Assembly (NCBI GenBank): GCA_050247895.1
Contig: JBFWTJ010000129.1
Location: forward strand, 1-10,398
Origin: CAVPEW01 sp050247895
GTDB taxonomy: Bacteria > Actinomycetota > Acidimicrobiia > Acidimicrobiales > VFJN01
DNA: 10,398 nucleotides
Reading direction: 5' to 3'
Every line of letters begins with the position of its first letter. The first letter of the stretch is position 1. Under the pieces are notes generated by a model, which saw nothing but the letters and a program-made list of their open reading frames with translations, ran no database searches and was not told where the DNA came from. The position numbers and the translations under genes are program-made. Below are positions 1 to 5,519 of this stretch, one piece after another.

Positions 1-476
1 GTGGGCCCGGTGACCAGCGCGGCGGCGATCTTGGCCCGCTGGCGCATCCCCTTGGAGAACCCGCCGACCCGGCGGTCGGCCACCCCGGTCAGGCCGACGC
101 CCTCGATGCAGCGGTCGGGAGCGTCCCGGTCGGCGATCCCGTGCAGCGTGGCCGCGTAGCGGACCAGCTGGCGGGTGGTCAGCGCTCGGGGCACCGCGTC
201 GTCCTCGGGGACCAGGGCCAGCGCCCGTTGGGCGTCCCGGTCCCGGCGGGGGTCCCGGCCCGCCACCCGGACCTGTCCCTGGTTGACCGGGATCAGCCCG
301 GTGACGGCCCGCATGAGGGTCGTCTTGCCGGCTCCGTTCGGCCCCAGCAGCCCGGTCACCCCCGGGCCGAACGAGCACGACAGCTCGGACAGGGCGACCT
401 TCTGGCCGAACCAGACCGAGGTGTCGCGCACCTCCACCGTGGCGTCGGACACGAACGCCGGGTCGAGCACGGTCAC
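1..476 (-). CDS. ABC transporter ATP-binding protein, 3' end beyond window
   Basis: This is the nucleotide-binding subunit of an ABC-2 type transporter, read from a GTG at 474-476 and cut off by the window edge after about 158 residues. Walker A (GPNGAGKT) is near residues 45-52, and the signature loop appears as FSKGM near 140-144, followed by RQRAK. The Q-loop region reads LVPEDD, with Glu in place of the usual Gln, as in many ABC-2 ATPases. Walker B, the D-loop and the H-loop should lie outside the window. The GTG overlaps the permease stop codon (GTGA, 4 bases), so translation is probably coupled to the permease. It should hydrolyse ATP at the cytoplasmic face for that permease. The substrate cannot be told from sequence. 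It differs clearly from the ATPase at 1360-2295, so it is a second, non-identical subunit. Confidence 0.93.
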   Translation of the reverse strand, partial: MTVLDPAFVSDATVEVRDTSVWFGQKVALSELSCSFGPGVTGLLGPNGAGKTTLMRAVTGLIPVNQGQVRVAGRDPRRDRDAQRALALVPEDDAVPRALTTRQLVRYAATLHGIADRDAPDRCIEGVGLTGVADRRVGGFSKGMRQRAKIAAALVTGP

Positions 477-1363
477 GCCTCCACCCACCGGTAGCGCCAG
501 ACCAGGATGCCGACCGACGTGGCCAGGACGACCAGGTAGACCGCGACCGCGAGCGCACCGCCGCCCTCGACGCCCGACAGCTCGGAGAAGCGGTCGACGT
601 GGCCCAGGAAGACCAGGTCCCGCAGGATCAGGGGGAGGCCGGCCAGGTTCAGCACCAGCCAGGCCGAGGGCCGACCCGGTTCGGCGCTGGTCAGGATCCC
701 CGCCACCGACGACGAGATGAGCAGCGCGGCGAGGAAGGCCACGCCCCCGACCACCCGCCGGGTCGTCAACGAGGCCAGGGCCAGGCCGCCCGCGGCGTAG
801 AAGACCGAGAGGACCGCGGCCGAGGCCGCCACCTGCCAGATCACCTCGGCGTTGTCCACCAGGTAGTCGAGGGCCCCGTCGCTGACCAGCATCTGGCCCA
901 CGAACAGCACGACCTGGGGCAGGAACGCGAAGCCGAACACGAGCGTGGTGATGGCGGCCAGCTTGGCCAGCGCGTAGTCCGTGCCGGTGAGGGGCCGCGA
1001 GAAGATCAGCGGCAGGACCCGGTTCCGGCGGTCGGGGCACAGCACGTCGGGGGCGGTCACCGCCACGAACATGAGCAGGGCGCTCGACACGCCCACGTAC
1101 TCCCGGTAGGTGATGAACTCGAAGTCCTCGGCCGGGGTGTCGCGGGTCAGGTAGCCGACCCCGACGTTCACCACCGCGGGGACCGTGGCGATGGCGAGCA
1201 GGGTCCAGGGCAGCACCTTCTGGCGCCACGAGCGGCGGATCCCCAGCGCCCGGCGGATCGTGGACCGGTACAGGGCCAGCACCGACGCCCGTCGCCCGCC
1301 CCGGTCGCCCTCGTAGGGCCGGTAGCTGCGGTCGTAGACCGCGCCCGACAGCGGCGCGGTCAC
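473..1363 (-). CDS. ABC-2 type transporter permease
   Basis: This is a 296-residue integral membrane subunit of an ABC exporter. It starts at GTG (1361-1363), which overlaps the stop of the upstream ATPase gene by 4 bases, and its stop overlaps the next ATPase start in the same way. A basic cytoplasmic N-terminus of about 48 residues contains the YDRSYRPYEG motif, which I associate with actinobacterial and other ABC-2 permeases. It is followed by roughly six or seven hydrophobic segments near residues 50-72, 92-106, 134-158, 174-200, 204-225, 232-254 and 268-289. The short sequence DRRNRVLPLIFSRPL between the second and third segments resembles the cytoplasmic coupling region of this family. 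Sandwiched between two ATPase genes, it most likely works with one or both of them. Direction is presumed export; the substrate is unknown. Confidence 0.9.
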   Translation of the reverse strand: MTAPLSGAVYDRSYRPYEGDRGGRRASVLALYRSTIRRALGIRRSWRQKVLPWTLLAIATVPAVVNVGVGYLTRDTPAEDFEFITYREYVGVSSALLMFVAVTAPDVLCPDRRNRVLPLIFSRPLTGTDYALAKLAAITTLVFGFAFLPQVVLFVGQMLVSDGALDYLVDNAEVIWQVAASAAVLSVFYAAGGLALASLTTRRVVGGVAFLAALLISSSVAGILTSAEPGRPSAWLVLNLAGLPLILRDLVFLGHVDRFSELSGVEGGGALAVAVYLVVLATSVGILVWRYRWVEA

Positions 1364-2295
1364 CCGGCGTCGCTCCCGTGCCCGGCTCGGTCGAGGAACA
1401 CCTCGTCGAGCGACGCCCGGCCGTCGATCAGCGCGTGCAGGGGCAGGCCCAGCTCGGCGGCCAGGTCGCGCACCACGTCGTGGGGGTCCTCGCCGCGGGC
1501 GGGGTCGCTGGCGACCTCGACCCAGTGGTCGTCGCGCACGGTCGCGGCCAGCCCGCGCTCGGCCAGGGCCGCGACGAGCGCCGGCCCGCCGTCGCCCACG
1601 TCGGCCCGCACCGAGCCGGTCCCCTTGAGCAGGTCGGTGGTCGACCCGCTCACCACAAGGGTGCCGCCGTCGATCATCACGACCTGGTCGCAGACCTGCT
1701 GGACGTCGTCGAGCAGGTGGGTGGCCATCAGCACCGAGATCCCGAACTCGCCCAGGCGCTGGACCAGGCCCAGCATCTCGTCGCGGCCGAGCGGGTCCAG
1801 GCCGGCCGTCGGCTCGTCGAGCAGGACGAGCTGGGGGTCGGCGACCAGGGCCTGGGCCAGCTTCGTCCGCTGGCGCATGCCGGTGGAGAAGCCGCCGACC
1901 GGGCGGAAGCGGGCCTCGTCGAGGCCCACCAGGTCGAGCACCTCGGAGGCCCTCTGGCGTGCGGCGCGGGGTGGGAGTCCGGCCAGCTCGCCGAAGGTCG
2001 ACACCACGTCCGACGCCGACTGGTCGACGGGGAGGCAGTCGTGCTCGGGCATGAAGCCGAGCCGGGCCCGCACCTCGGCCGGACGGTCGGCCACGGGGAT
2101 ACCGCACACGTGGATCTCCCCGGCGGTGGGCCGGCTCAACCCCAGCATGAGCTTGAACATCGTCGTCTTGCCCGCACCGTTGGCCCCGACCAGGCCGACC
2201 GACCCGGAGCCGACCTCGAGGTCGAGGCCGCGCAGGGCGACGGTCCCGTCGGGGTAGGCCTTGGTCAGCCCCGTCGTGCGCAGGAGGGTCTGCAC
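1360..2295 (-). CDS. ABC transporter ATP-binding protein
   Basis: This is a complete 311-residue ATPase subunit of an ABC-2 type exporter. All signature elements are visible: Walker A GANGAGKT at about 37-44, Q-loop position replaced by Glu in FMPEHD (82-86), signature FSTGM (136-140), Walker B LVLLDE (156-161), D-loop GLDP (165-168) and the switch His in MATH (193). Residues after about 225 form the C-terminal extension common in drug- and lipid-exporter ATPases, ending with the typical SLDEVFLD. The GTG at 2293-2295 is the chosen start because it precedes the first conserved strand (LLRTTGLTKAYPDG) and no other start codon fits. The open frame continues upstream but is not protein-like there. 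It lies 52 bases after galE and is coupled to the permease by a GTGA overlap. Function is confident at family level; the substrate is unknown. Confidence 0.93.
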   Translation of the reverse strand: MQTLLRTTGLTKAYPDGTVALRGLDLEVGSGSVGLVGANGAGKTTMFKLMLGLSRPTAGEIHVCGIPVADRPAEVRARLGFMPEHDCLPVDQSASDVVSTFGELAGLPPRAARQRASEVLDLVGLDEARFRPVGGFSTGMRQRTKLAQALVADPQLVLLDEPTAGLDPLGRDEMLGLVQRLGEFGISVLMATHLLDDVQQVCDQVVMIDGGTLVVSGSTTDLLKGTGSVRADVGDGGPALVAALAERGLAATVRDDHWVEVASDPARGEDPHDVVRDLAAELGLPLHALIDGRASLDEVFLDRAGHGSDAG

Positions 2296-2347
2296 TGACC
2301 GGCGAGTCTGGCACCCCCCGCCGACCCGCAGCGCGTCAAGGTCCCGT

Positions 2348-3307
2348 TCAGGGACGGGCGGGCCACGCCTCCCACGCGCTGGCGACCATGTCGGCGAGGT
2401 CGTGCCGGGCGGTCCAGCCCAGCTCGGCACGGATCCGGTCGGCCCGGGCCACCACTCGGGCCGGGTCGCCCGCCCGCCGGCCCACCACCTCGGGTGCGAC
2501 GTCGAGGCCGGTGACCGAGCGGACGGCGTCGATGACCTCCAGGACGCTGGCGCCCTCGCCCCGGCCCACGTTGTAGGTGCGCGACGGGCCGTCGGCCTCC
2601 AGCGCGGCCACCGCGGCCACGTGGGCCTCGGCCAGGTCCGCGACGTGGATGTAGTCGCGGATGCAGGTGCCGTCCGGGGTGGGGTAGTCGGCGCCGAAGA
2701 CCTGGGGCGGCCGGCCGGTGGTGAGGGCCCGCAGGACCAGGGGGATGAGGTTGAACACGCCGGTGTCGCCCAGCTCGGGCCGGCCCGCACCGGCCACGTT
2801 GAAGTAGCGCAGGTCGACGTGGCGCAGGCCGCGGGCCCGGGCCACGTCGGCGGCGAGCCACTCGCAGGCCAGCTTGGTCCGCCCGTAGGGGCTCTCGGGC
2901 CGGGTGGGGGCGTCCTCGTCGACGTCGCCGCCCTCGGGCGTGCCGTAGACCGCGGCGCTCGACGACAGGACCAGGCGGTCCACCCCGGCGCGGTCCATGG
3001 CCTCGAGCAGCGAGAGCATGCCGTCGACGTTCTCCCGGAAGTACCAGACCGGGCGCTCCACCGACTCGCCCACGGCCTTCTTCGCCGCGAGGTGGATCAC
3101 CCCGCGGACGTCGTGGTCGGCCAGCGTCGCGGCCAGGGCGTCGGCGTCCTGCACCGGGGCGGCGACCAGGGCCACGCCGGGCGGCACCCGCTCGGCGGCG
3201 CCGGTGGACAGGTCGTCGAGGACGACCACGGCCCGGCCGGCGTCGAGCAGGGCCCGGGCCACGTGGGCGCCGATGTACCCGGCGCCGCCCGTCAGGAGCC
3301 AGGTCAC
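2348..3307 (-). CDS. galE: UDP-glucose 4-epimerase
   Basis: This is a cytoplasmic short-chain (extended SDR) enzyme that interconverts UDP-glucose and UDP-galactose using tightly bound NAD. The 319-residue length is slightly short but normal for GalE. Visible landmarks are the Rossmann glycine motif GGAGYIG (7-13), the acidic pair LDDLSTG (30-36) for adenosine ribose binding, the GalE-typical HLAAKKAVGES (72-82), the SSSAAVYG strand with catalytic Ser near 117, catalytic YGRTK (Tyr141, Lys145), LRYFNVAGA (166-174) and IRDYIHVADLA (217-227). The start is GTG at 3305-3307, seven bases after the stop of the oxidoreductase gene, with no obvious Shine-Dalgarno, so coupling by read-through is likely. 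Related nucleotide-sugar epimerases share these motifs, so exact sugar specificity (UDP-Gal, UDP-GalNAc or other) is inferred. It could supply galactose donors for cell-surface glycans. Confidence 0.93.
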   Translation of the reverse strand: MTWLLTGGAGYIGAHVARALLDAGRAVVVLDDLSTGAAERVPPGVALVAAPVQDADALAATLADHDVRGVIHLAAKKAVGESVERPVWYFRENVDGMLSLLEAMDRAGVDRLVLSSSAAVYGTPEGGDVDEDAPTRPESPYGRTKLACEWLAADVARARGLRHVDLRYFNVAGAGRPELGDTGVFNLIPLVLRALTTGRPPQVFGADYPTPDGTCIRDYIHVADLAEAHVAAVAALEADGPSRTYNVGRGEGASVLEVIDAVRSVTGLDVAPEVVGRRAGDPARVVARADRIRAELGWTARHDLADMVASAWEAWPARP

Positions 3308-3314
3308 CGCGGGG

Positions 3315-4325
3315 TCAGAGGGCCTTGAGGTCGGTCAGGATCCGCACCCACCAGGCCGGGTCGCCGCCGTAGGGGGCGTAGAAGCTGATCCGGTCGACCA
3401 GGCCGCCGTAGCGCTGGTGGAGCCGCGACGCGATCTCCTCGGGCGGGCCCACCGTGGCGAAGGCCTCCAGGACCTCGTCGTCGACCAGCTCGCCCAGCTT
3501 GGCCCACTCCCCGGCCTTGACCAGCCGGTTGAGGTCCTCCTGGAGGTCGCCCCAGCCGTGCACGTCGAGGACCGGCCGGTAGGCGGGGGTCGAGCCGTAG
3601 AAGGCGATCTGGCCCTTGACCGAGGCGATCGCGGTGGCCATCTCCTCGTCGGTCGTGCCGGTGGCCACGAAGGCGGGCAGCGAGATCTCGAACTGGTCGA
3701 GGGTGCGCCCGCTGCGGGCCAGGCCCCGCTCCAGCGCGGGCAGGGTGACCTGGCGCAGGTAGCGCTCGTTGGTGAAGCCGTGGGCCAGGAGCCCGTCGGC
3801 CACCTCGCCGGCCACCTCGGTCATGTGGCGACCCACGCCGGCCAGGAAGACCTTGGCGTTGCCGTGCGGGTTCGGCCCCGGCGAGAAGAACGGGGTCATC
3901 AGCGTGTGCGTGTAGAAGTCGCCCTGGAAGTCGAGCTTCGACTCGTCCTCCCACGAGGCCCAGATGGCCCGGATGGCCAGGATCAGCTCGCGCATGCGGG
4001 CCGCCGGTTGCGACCAGGGCATCGAGAACCGCCGGGTGATGTGGGCCTTGACCTGGCTGCCCAGGCCCAGCACGAACCGGCCGTGGCTGGCGGCCTGGAG
4101 GTCCCAGGCGATCTGGGCCAGGGTCATGGGGTTCCGCGCGAAGGCCACCGCGATGCCGGTGCCCAGCTCGGCCCGCTCCGTCGACCGGCTGGCCAGCACC
4201 AGGGGGAGGAACGGGTCGTGGCTCGTCTCGGCCGTCCACAGGCCGTCGTAGCCCTGGCCCTCCCGCTCGGCGGCCGCCTCGGCGACCGCGTCGAGCCCCT
4301 CGGCGATGACCCCGTCGACGCGCAT
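3315..4325 (-). CDS. Luciferase-like (LLM class) F420-dependent oxidoreductase
   Basis: This is a 336-residue TIM-barrel flavin/deazaflavin enzyme of the bacterial luciferase-like superfamily. The N-terminal half shows the typical order: GYDGLWTAETSHDPFLPL (25-42), an ELGTGIAVAFARNP strand (53-66) and the DLQAASHGRFVLGLG segment (75-89). Later come GPNPHGNAKVFLAGVGRHM (150-168) and EVADGLLAHGF (174-184). The overall pattern resembles the MSMEG_2256-like F420 subfamily (TIGR03617, from memory). These enzymes move hydride between F420H2 and small substrates; the substrate here is unknown. The ATG at 4323-4325 is the natural start, since the protein begins directly with the first barrel strand. 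No Shine-Dalgarno precedes it, but a TACGGT -10-like hexamer sits 7 bases upstream, consistent with a leaderless mRNA. It heads the minus-strand gene string leading into galE. Confidence 0.9.
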   Translation of the reverse strand: MRVDGVIAEGLDAVAEAAAEREGQGYDGLWTAETSHDPFLPLVLASRSTERAELGTGIAVAFARNPMTLAQIAWDLQAASHGRFVLGLGSQVKAHITRRFSMPWSQPAARMRELILAIRAIWASWEDESKLDFQGDFYTHTLMTPFFSPGPNPHGNAKVFLAGVGRHMTEVAGEVADGLLAHGFTNERYLRQVTLPALERGLARSGRTLDQFEISLPAFVATGTTDEEMATAIASVKGQIAFYGSTPAYRPVLDVHGWGDLQEDLNRLVKAGEWAKLGELVDDEVLEAFATVGPPEEIASRLHQRYGGLVDRISFYAPYGGDPAWWVRILTDLKAL

Positions 4326-4332
4326 GGGCGGC

Positions 4333-4338
4333 ACCGTA
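4333..4338 (-). promoter_or_regulatory. Candidate -10 element for the LLM oxidoreductase gene
   Basis: On the minus strand, the hexamer TACGGT (TAnnnT form) ends 7 bases before the ATG of the oxidoreductase gene. A transcript starting at the usual distance would begin at or within one base of the ATG, giving a leaderless mRNA. This fits the absence of a Shine-Dalgarno. No convincing -35 element is seen. This is pattern-based only. Confidence 0.35.
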
Positions 4339-4417
4339 GCCCGCCGCCCCGGCCGGGCCCCCGCCGTCGGTGCGTGTGCCGCGGCGGAGGGGATCGCGGT
4401 CACGGCTGTTGGCCGAC

Positions 4418-4456
4418 GGTGCGGTCGGCGGTCCCAGGGGACCGGTGCGGTCGGCG
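4418..4456. repeat. 13-bp direct repeat flanking a palindrome
   Basis: GGTGCGGTCGGCG occurs at 4418-4430 and again, identical, at 4444-4456. The 13 bases between them (4431-4443), together with the preceding G, form the perfect inverted repeat GGTCCC-AG-GGGACC (4430-4443). The three units are exactly 13 bases each, so the two direct repeats are 26 bases apart, about two and a half helical turns. The layout resembles a regulator-binding region, but no regulator is identified and chance in GC-rich DNA is possible. Confidence 0.55.
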
Positions 4457-4523
4457 ATCCCCGGAGGGATGAACGACTCGACCGTGAGGTCCGGAGGTCA
4501 TCTCGTCCTGCGACGGCTGCGAC

Positions 4524-4540
4524 CTGACCCTGACGGTCAG
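4524..4540. repeat. Inverted repeat CTGACC-N5-GGTCAG
   Basis: Two perfect 6-base arms, CTGACC (4524-4529) and GGTCAG (4535-4540), are separated by CTGAC. The site lies about 47 bases upstream of the secreted-protein ATG. It could be a dimeric regulator site or a small mRNA hairpin. The evidence is the symmetry alone. Confidence 0.4.
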
Positions 4541-4548
4541 CGACACGA

Positions 4549-4561
4549 CCCCTGTAAGGGG
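4549..4561. repeat. Inverted repeat CCCCT-GTA-AGGGG
   Basis: This is a perfect palindrome with 5-base arms and a 3-base centre, ending 25 bases before the ATG at 4587. It would sit near the promoter or in the 5' untranslated region of the secreted-protein gene, so it may be an operator or a short hairpin. It is one of several symmetric elements in this gap. Confidence 0.4.
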
Positions 4562-4586
4562 CGGTGGCGGACGGCGTCTGTTGGGC

Positions 4587-5390
4587 ATGACCTTCTCTCC
4601 TGAAAGCGGTTCCGGGCGGCGCCGGTGGGGCCGTGCGGCCCTGGTGGGTGCCGTCGCCGCCGGCGTGCTGGTCGTGCCCCAGCTGCCCATGTCGCCCTCG
4701 TCGGCGGCACCTGGCCTGTCGGTGCCCGGCCTCAGCGTGGACTGCAACGGTTCCCAGGCCGTGCTGTCGGTGACGGTGGCGAACGAGACCGCGGGTGATC
4801 GCCTGGTCGACATCCACCTCCAGCTCGACGGGGTGCCGAGCCAGCCCGTCGACGACGGTGTGGTGCCGGCCTCGTCGGAGGCCTCCTTCGGGGTGGACGT
4901 CGGCCCGGGCTTCGCGGTCGTGGAGGTGCGCGACGCCGACGACCAGCAGGTCGTGTCCAACAGCGACATCCAGGTCCCCGACTGCAGCGGCGACGCGGAG
5001 GACGGTTCCGTGTCCGTCTCGGTCGACATCGAGTGCACGGCGTCGGGTTCGATGGCGGTGGTCTCGGTGACGAACGCGACGGGCGTCGACCACGCCTTCG
5101 ACGTGGTGCGGGCCGGTGAGGTGGTCCACGACGACGTGGTCGTGCCGGCCGGGGCCTCGGCCGAGCTCGACGTGCCGGTGGCGTCGGGTGGCAACGTGCT
5201 GGTGGAGGTCACCGACGTGACCGACGCCCAGGACCTGCACAGCGCCCAGCACTTCGTGCCCCTGTGCGCTTCGCTCGACCTGCCCGACGATCCGACCGGC
5301 GACCCGGCCGACGGTGGCGACGACGAGGAGCTGGGCCAGAGCACGCCGGCCACGCCCCGCCCGGCGTCGCGGGTGACCTACACCGGCTGA
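4587..5390 (+). CDS. Secreted protein with two tandem cysteine-bracketed domains, function unknown
   Basis: I do not recognise a family. The 267-residue product has a signal peptide: basic RRRWGR (11-16), hydrophobic core about 17-33, and a likely cleavage near SSAAP (38-42). The mature part holds two related, probably beta-sandwich domains of about 80 residues (49-133 and 145-227). Each opens with a VDC/VDIEC strand, has a central VVPA segment (92-95, 185-188) and a VEV strand, and closes with a Cys. The four cysteines (53, 133, 150, 227) suggest one disulfide per domain. An acidic, Pro/Thr-rich tail ends in VTYTG with no membrane anchor after it. The ATG at 4587 gives a proper signal peptide; an in-frame TTG at 4581 is possible. 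No strong Shine-Dalgarno is seen. The gene stands alone, divergent from the LLM gene, and ends at a strong terminator. Confidence 0.8.
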   Translation: MTFSPESGSGRRRWGRAALVGAVAAGVLVVPQLPMSPSSAAPGLSVPGLSVDCNGSQAVLSVTVANETAGDRLVDIHLQLDGVPSQPVDDGVVPASSEASFGVDVGPGFAVVEVRDADDQQVVSNSDIQVPDCSGDAEDGSVSVSVDIECTASGSMAVVSVTNATGVDHAFDVVRAGEVVHDDVVVPAGASAELDVPVASGGNVLVEVTDVTDAQDLHSAQHFVPLCASLDLPDDPTGDPADGGDDEELGQSTPATPRPASRVTYTG

Positions 5391-5417
5391 GGTCTCGGCC
5401 CGGTTCCGCTCCGAGTC

Positions 5418-5451
5418 CCGTGGGGGCGCGCCGTCCGGTGCGCCCCCACGG
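5418..5451. terminator. Strong GC hairpin, likely convergent terminator
   Basis: A perfect 12-bp stem pairs 5418-5429 (CCGTGGGGGCGC) with 5440-5451. It extends inward through GCC/GGT pairing to a GTCC loop. It starts 27 bases after the secreted-protein stop. It also lies 69 bases beyond the stop of the convergent PAC2 gene, so it can serve both strands. There is no T-tract, as is common for actinobacterial terminators. Confidence 0.75.
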
Positions 5452-5497
5452 CGCGTCCCGGCCCGGGTGGCGACCTCCGGCGCGGCCGGTGCGGGTG

Positions 5498-5514
5498 GGC
5501 CCCCGGCGGGGGCC
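5498..5514 (-). terminator. Second GC hairpin after the PAC2 gene
   Basis: GGCCCCC (5498-5504) pairs perfectly with GGGGGCC (5508-5514) across a 3-base GGC loop. On the minus strand it begins only 5 bases after the PAC2 stop codon, so it is a plausible first terminator for that gene, ahead of the larger shared hairpin. There is no T-tract. Confidence 0.5.
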
Positions 5515-5519
5515 GGGCG

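Larger units (their letters stand above)
4326..4586. other. Divergent intergenic region rich in short repeats
   Basis: This 261-base gap lies between two divergently transcribed genes and holds no convincing protein gene. It must carry the promoters for both the oxidoreductase operon (minus) and the secreted-protein gene (plus). It contains a 13+13+13 base direct-repeat/palindrome block (4418-4456), a 6-base inverted repeat with a 5-base centre (4524-4540) and a 5-base inverted repeat with a GTA centre (4549-4561). No known riboswitch or tRNA was recognised. Base composition is less extreme than in the flanking genes. Confidence 0.7.

Noticed and set aside
2334..2339. TTGACG on the minus strand between galE and the ABC ATPase as a -35 box
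   Set aside because: No -10-like hexamer at 16-18 base spacing, so a separate promoter is not supported.
1360..2790. N-terminal extension of the ABC ATPase reading back into galE
   Set aside because: The extra residues are low-complexity shadow sequence of galE, and the conserved ATPase fold starts right after the GTG at 2293-2295.
599..4472. Long plus-strand open frames opposite the ABC, galE and oxidoreductase genes
   Set aside because: They mirror well-recognised minus-strand genes, are composed of low-complexity Arg/Gly/Pro/Ala/His-rich sequence and show no family motifs. Such open frames are expected in very GC-rich DNA.
4326..4586. Riboswitch or small structured RNA in the divergent gap
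   Set aside because: Only short independent inverted repeats are visible. I could not match any known riboswitch core.
4469..4603. 44-codon plus-strand frame starting at ATG 4469 preceded by GGAGGG
   Set aside because: The Shine-Dalgarno touches the ATG with no spacing, the product is Arg-rich without features, and it runs out of frame into the secreted-protein start.
4617..4634. Twin-arginine (Tat) signal in the secreted protein (RRRWGR)
   Set aside because: Arg pair is present, but the following residues are Trp-Gly rather than the hydrophobic pair of the Tat consensus. A general Sec signal explains the N-terminus adequately.
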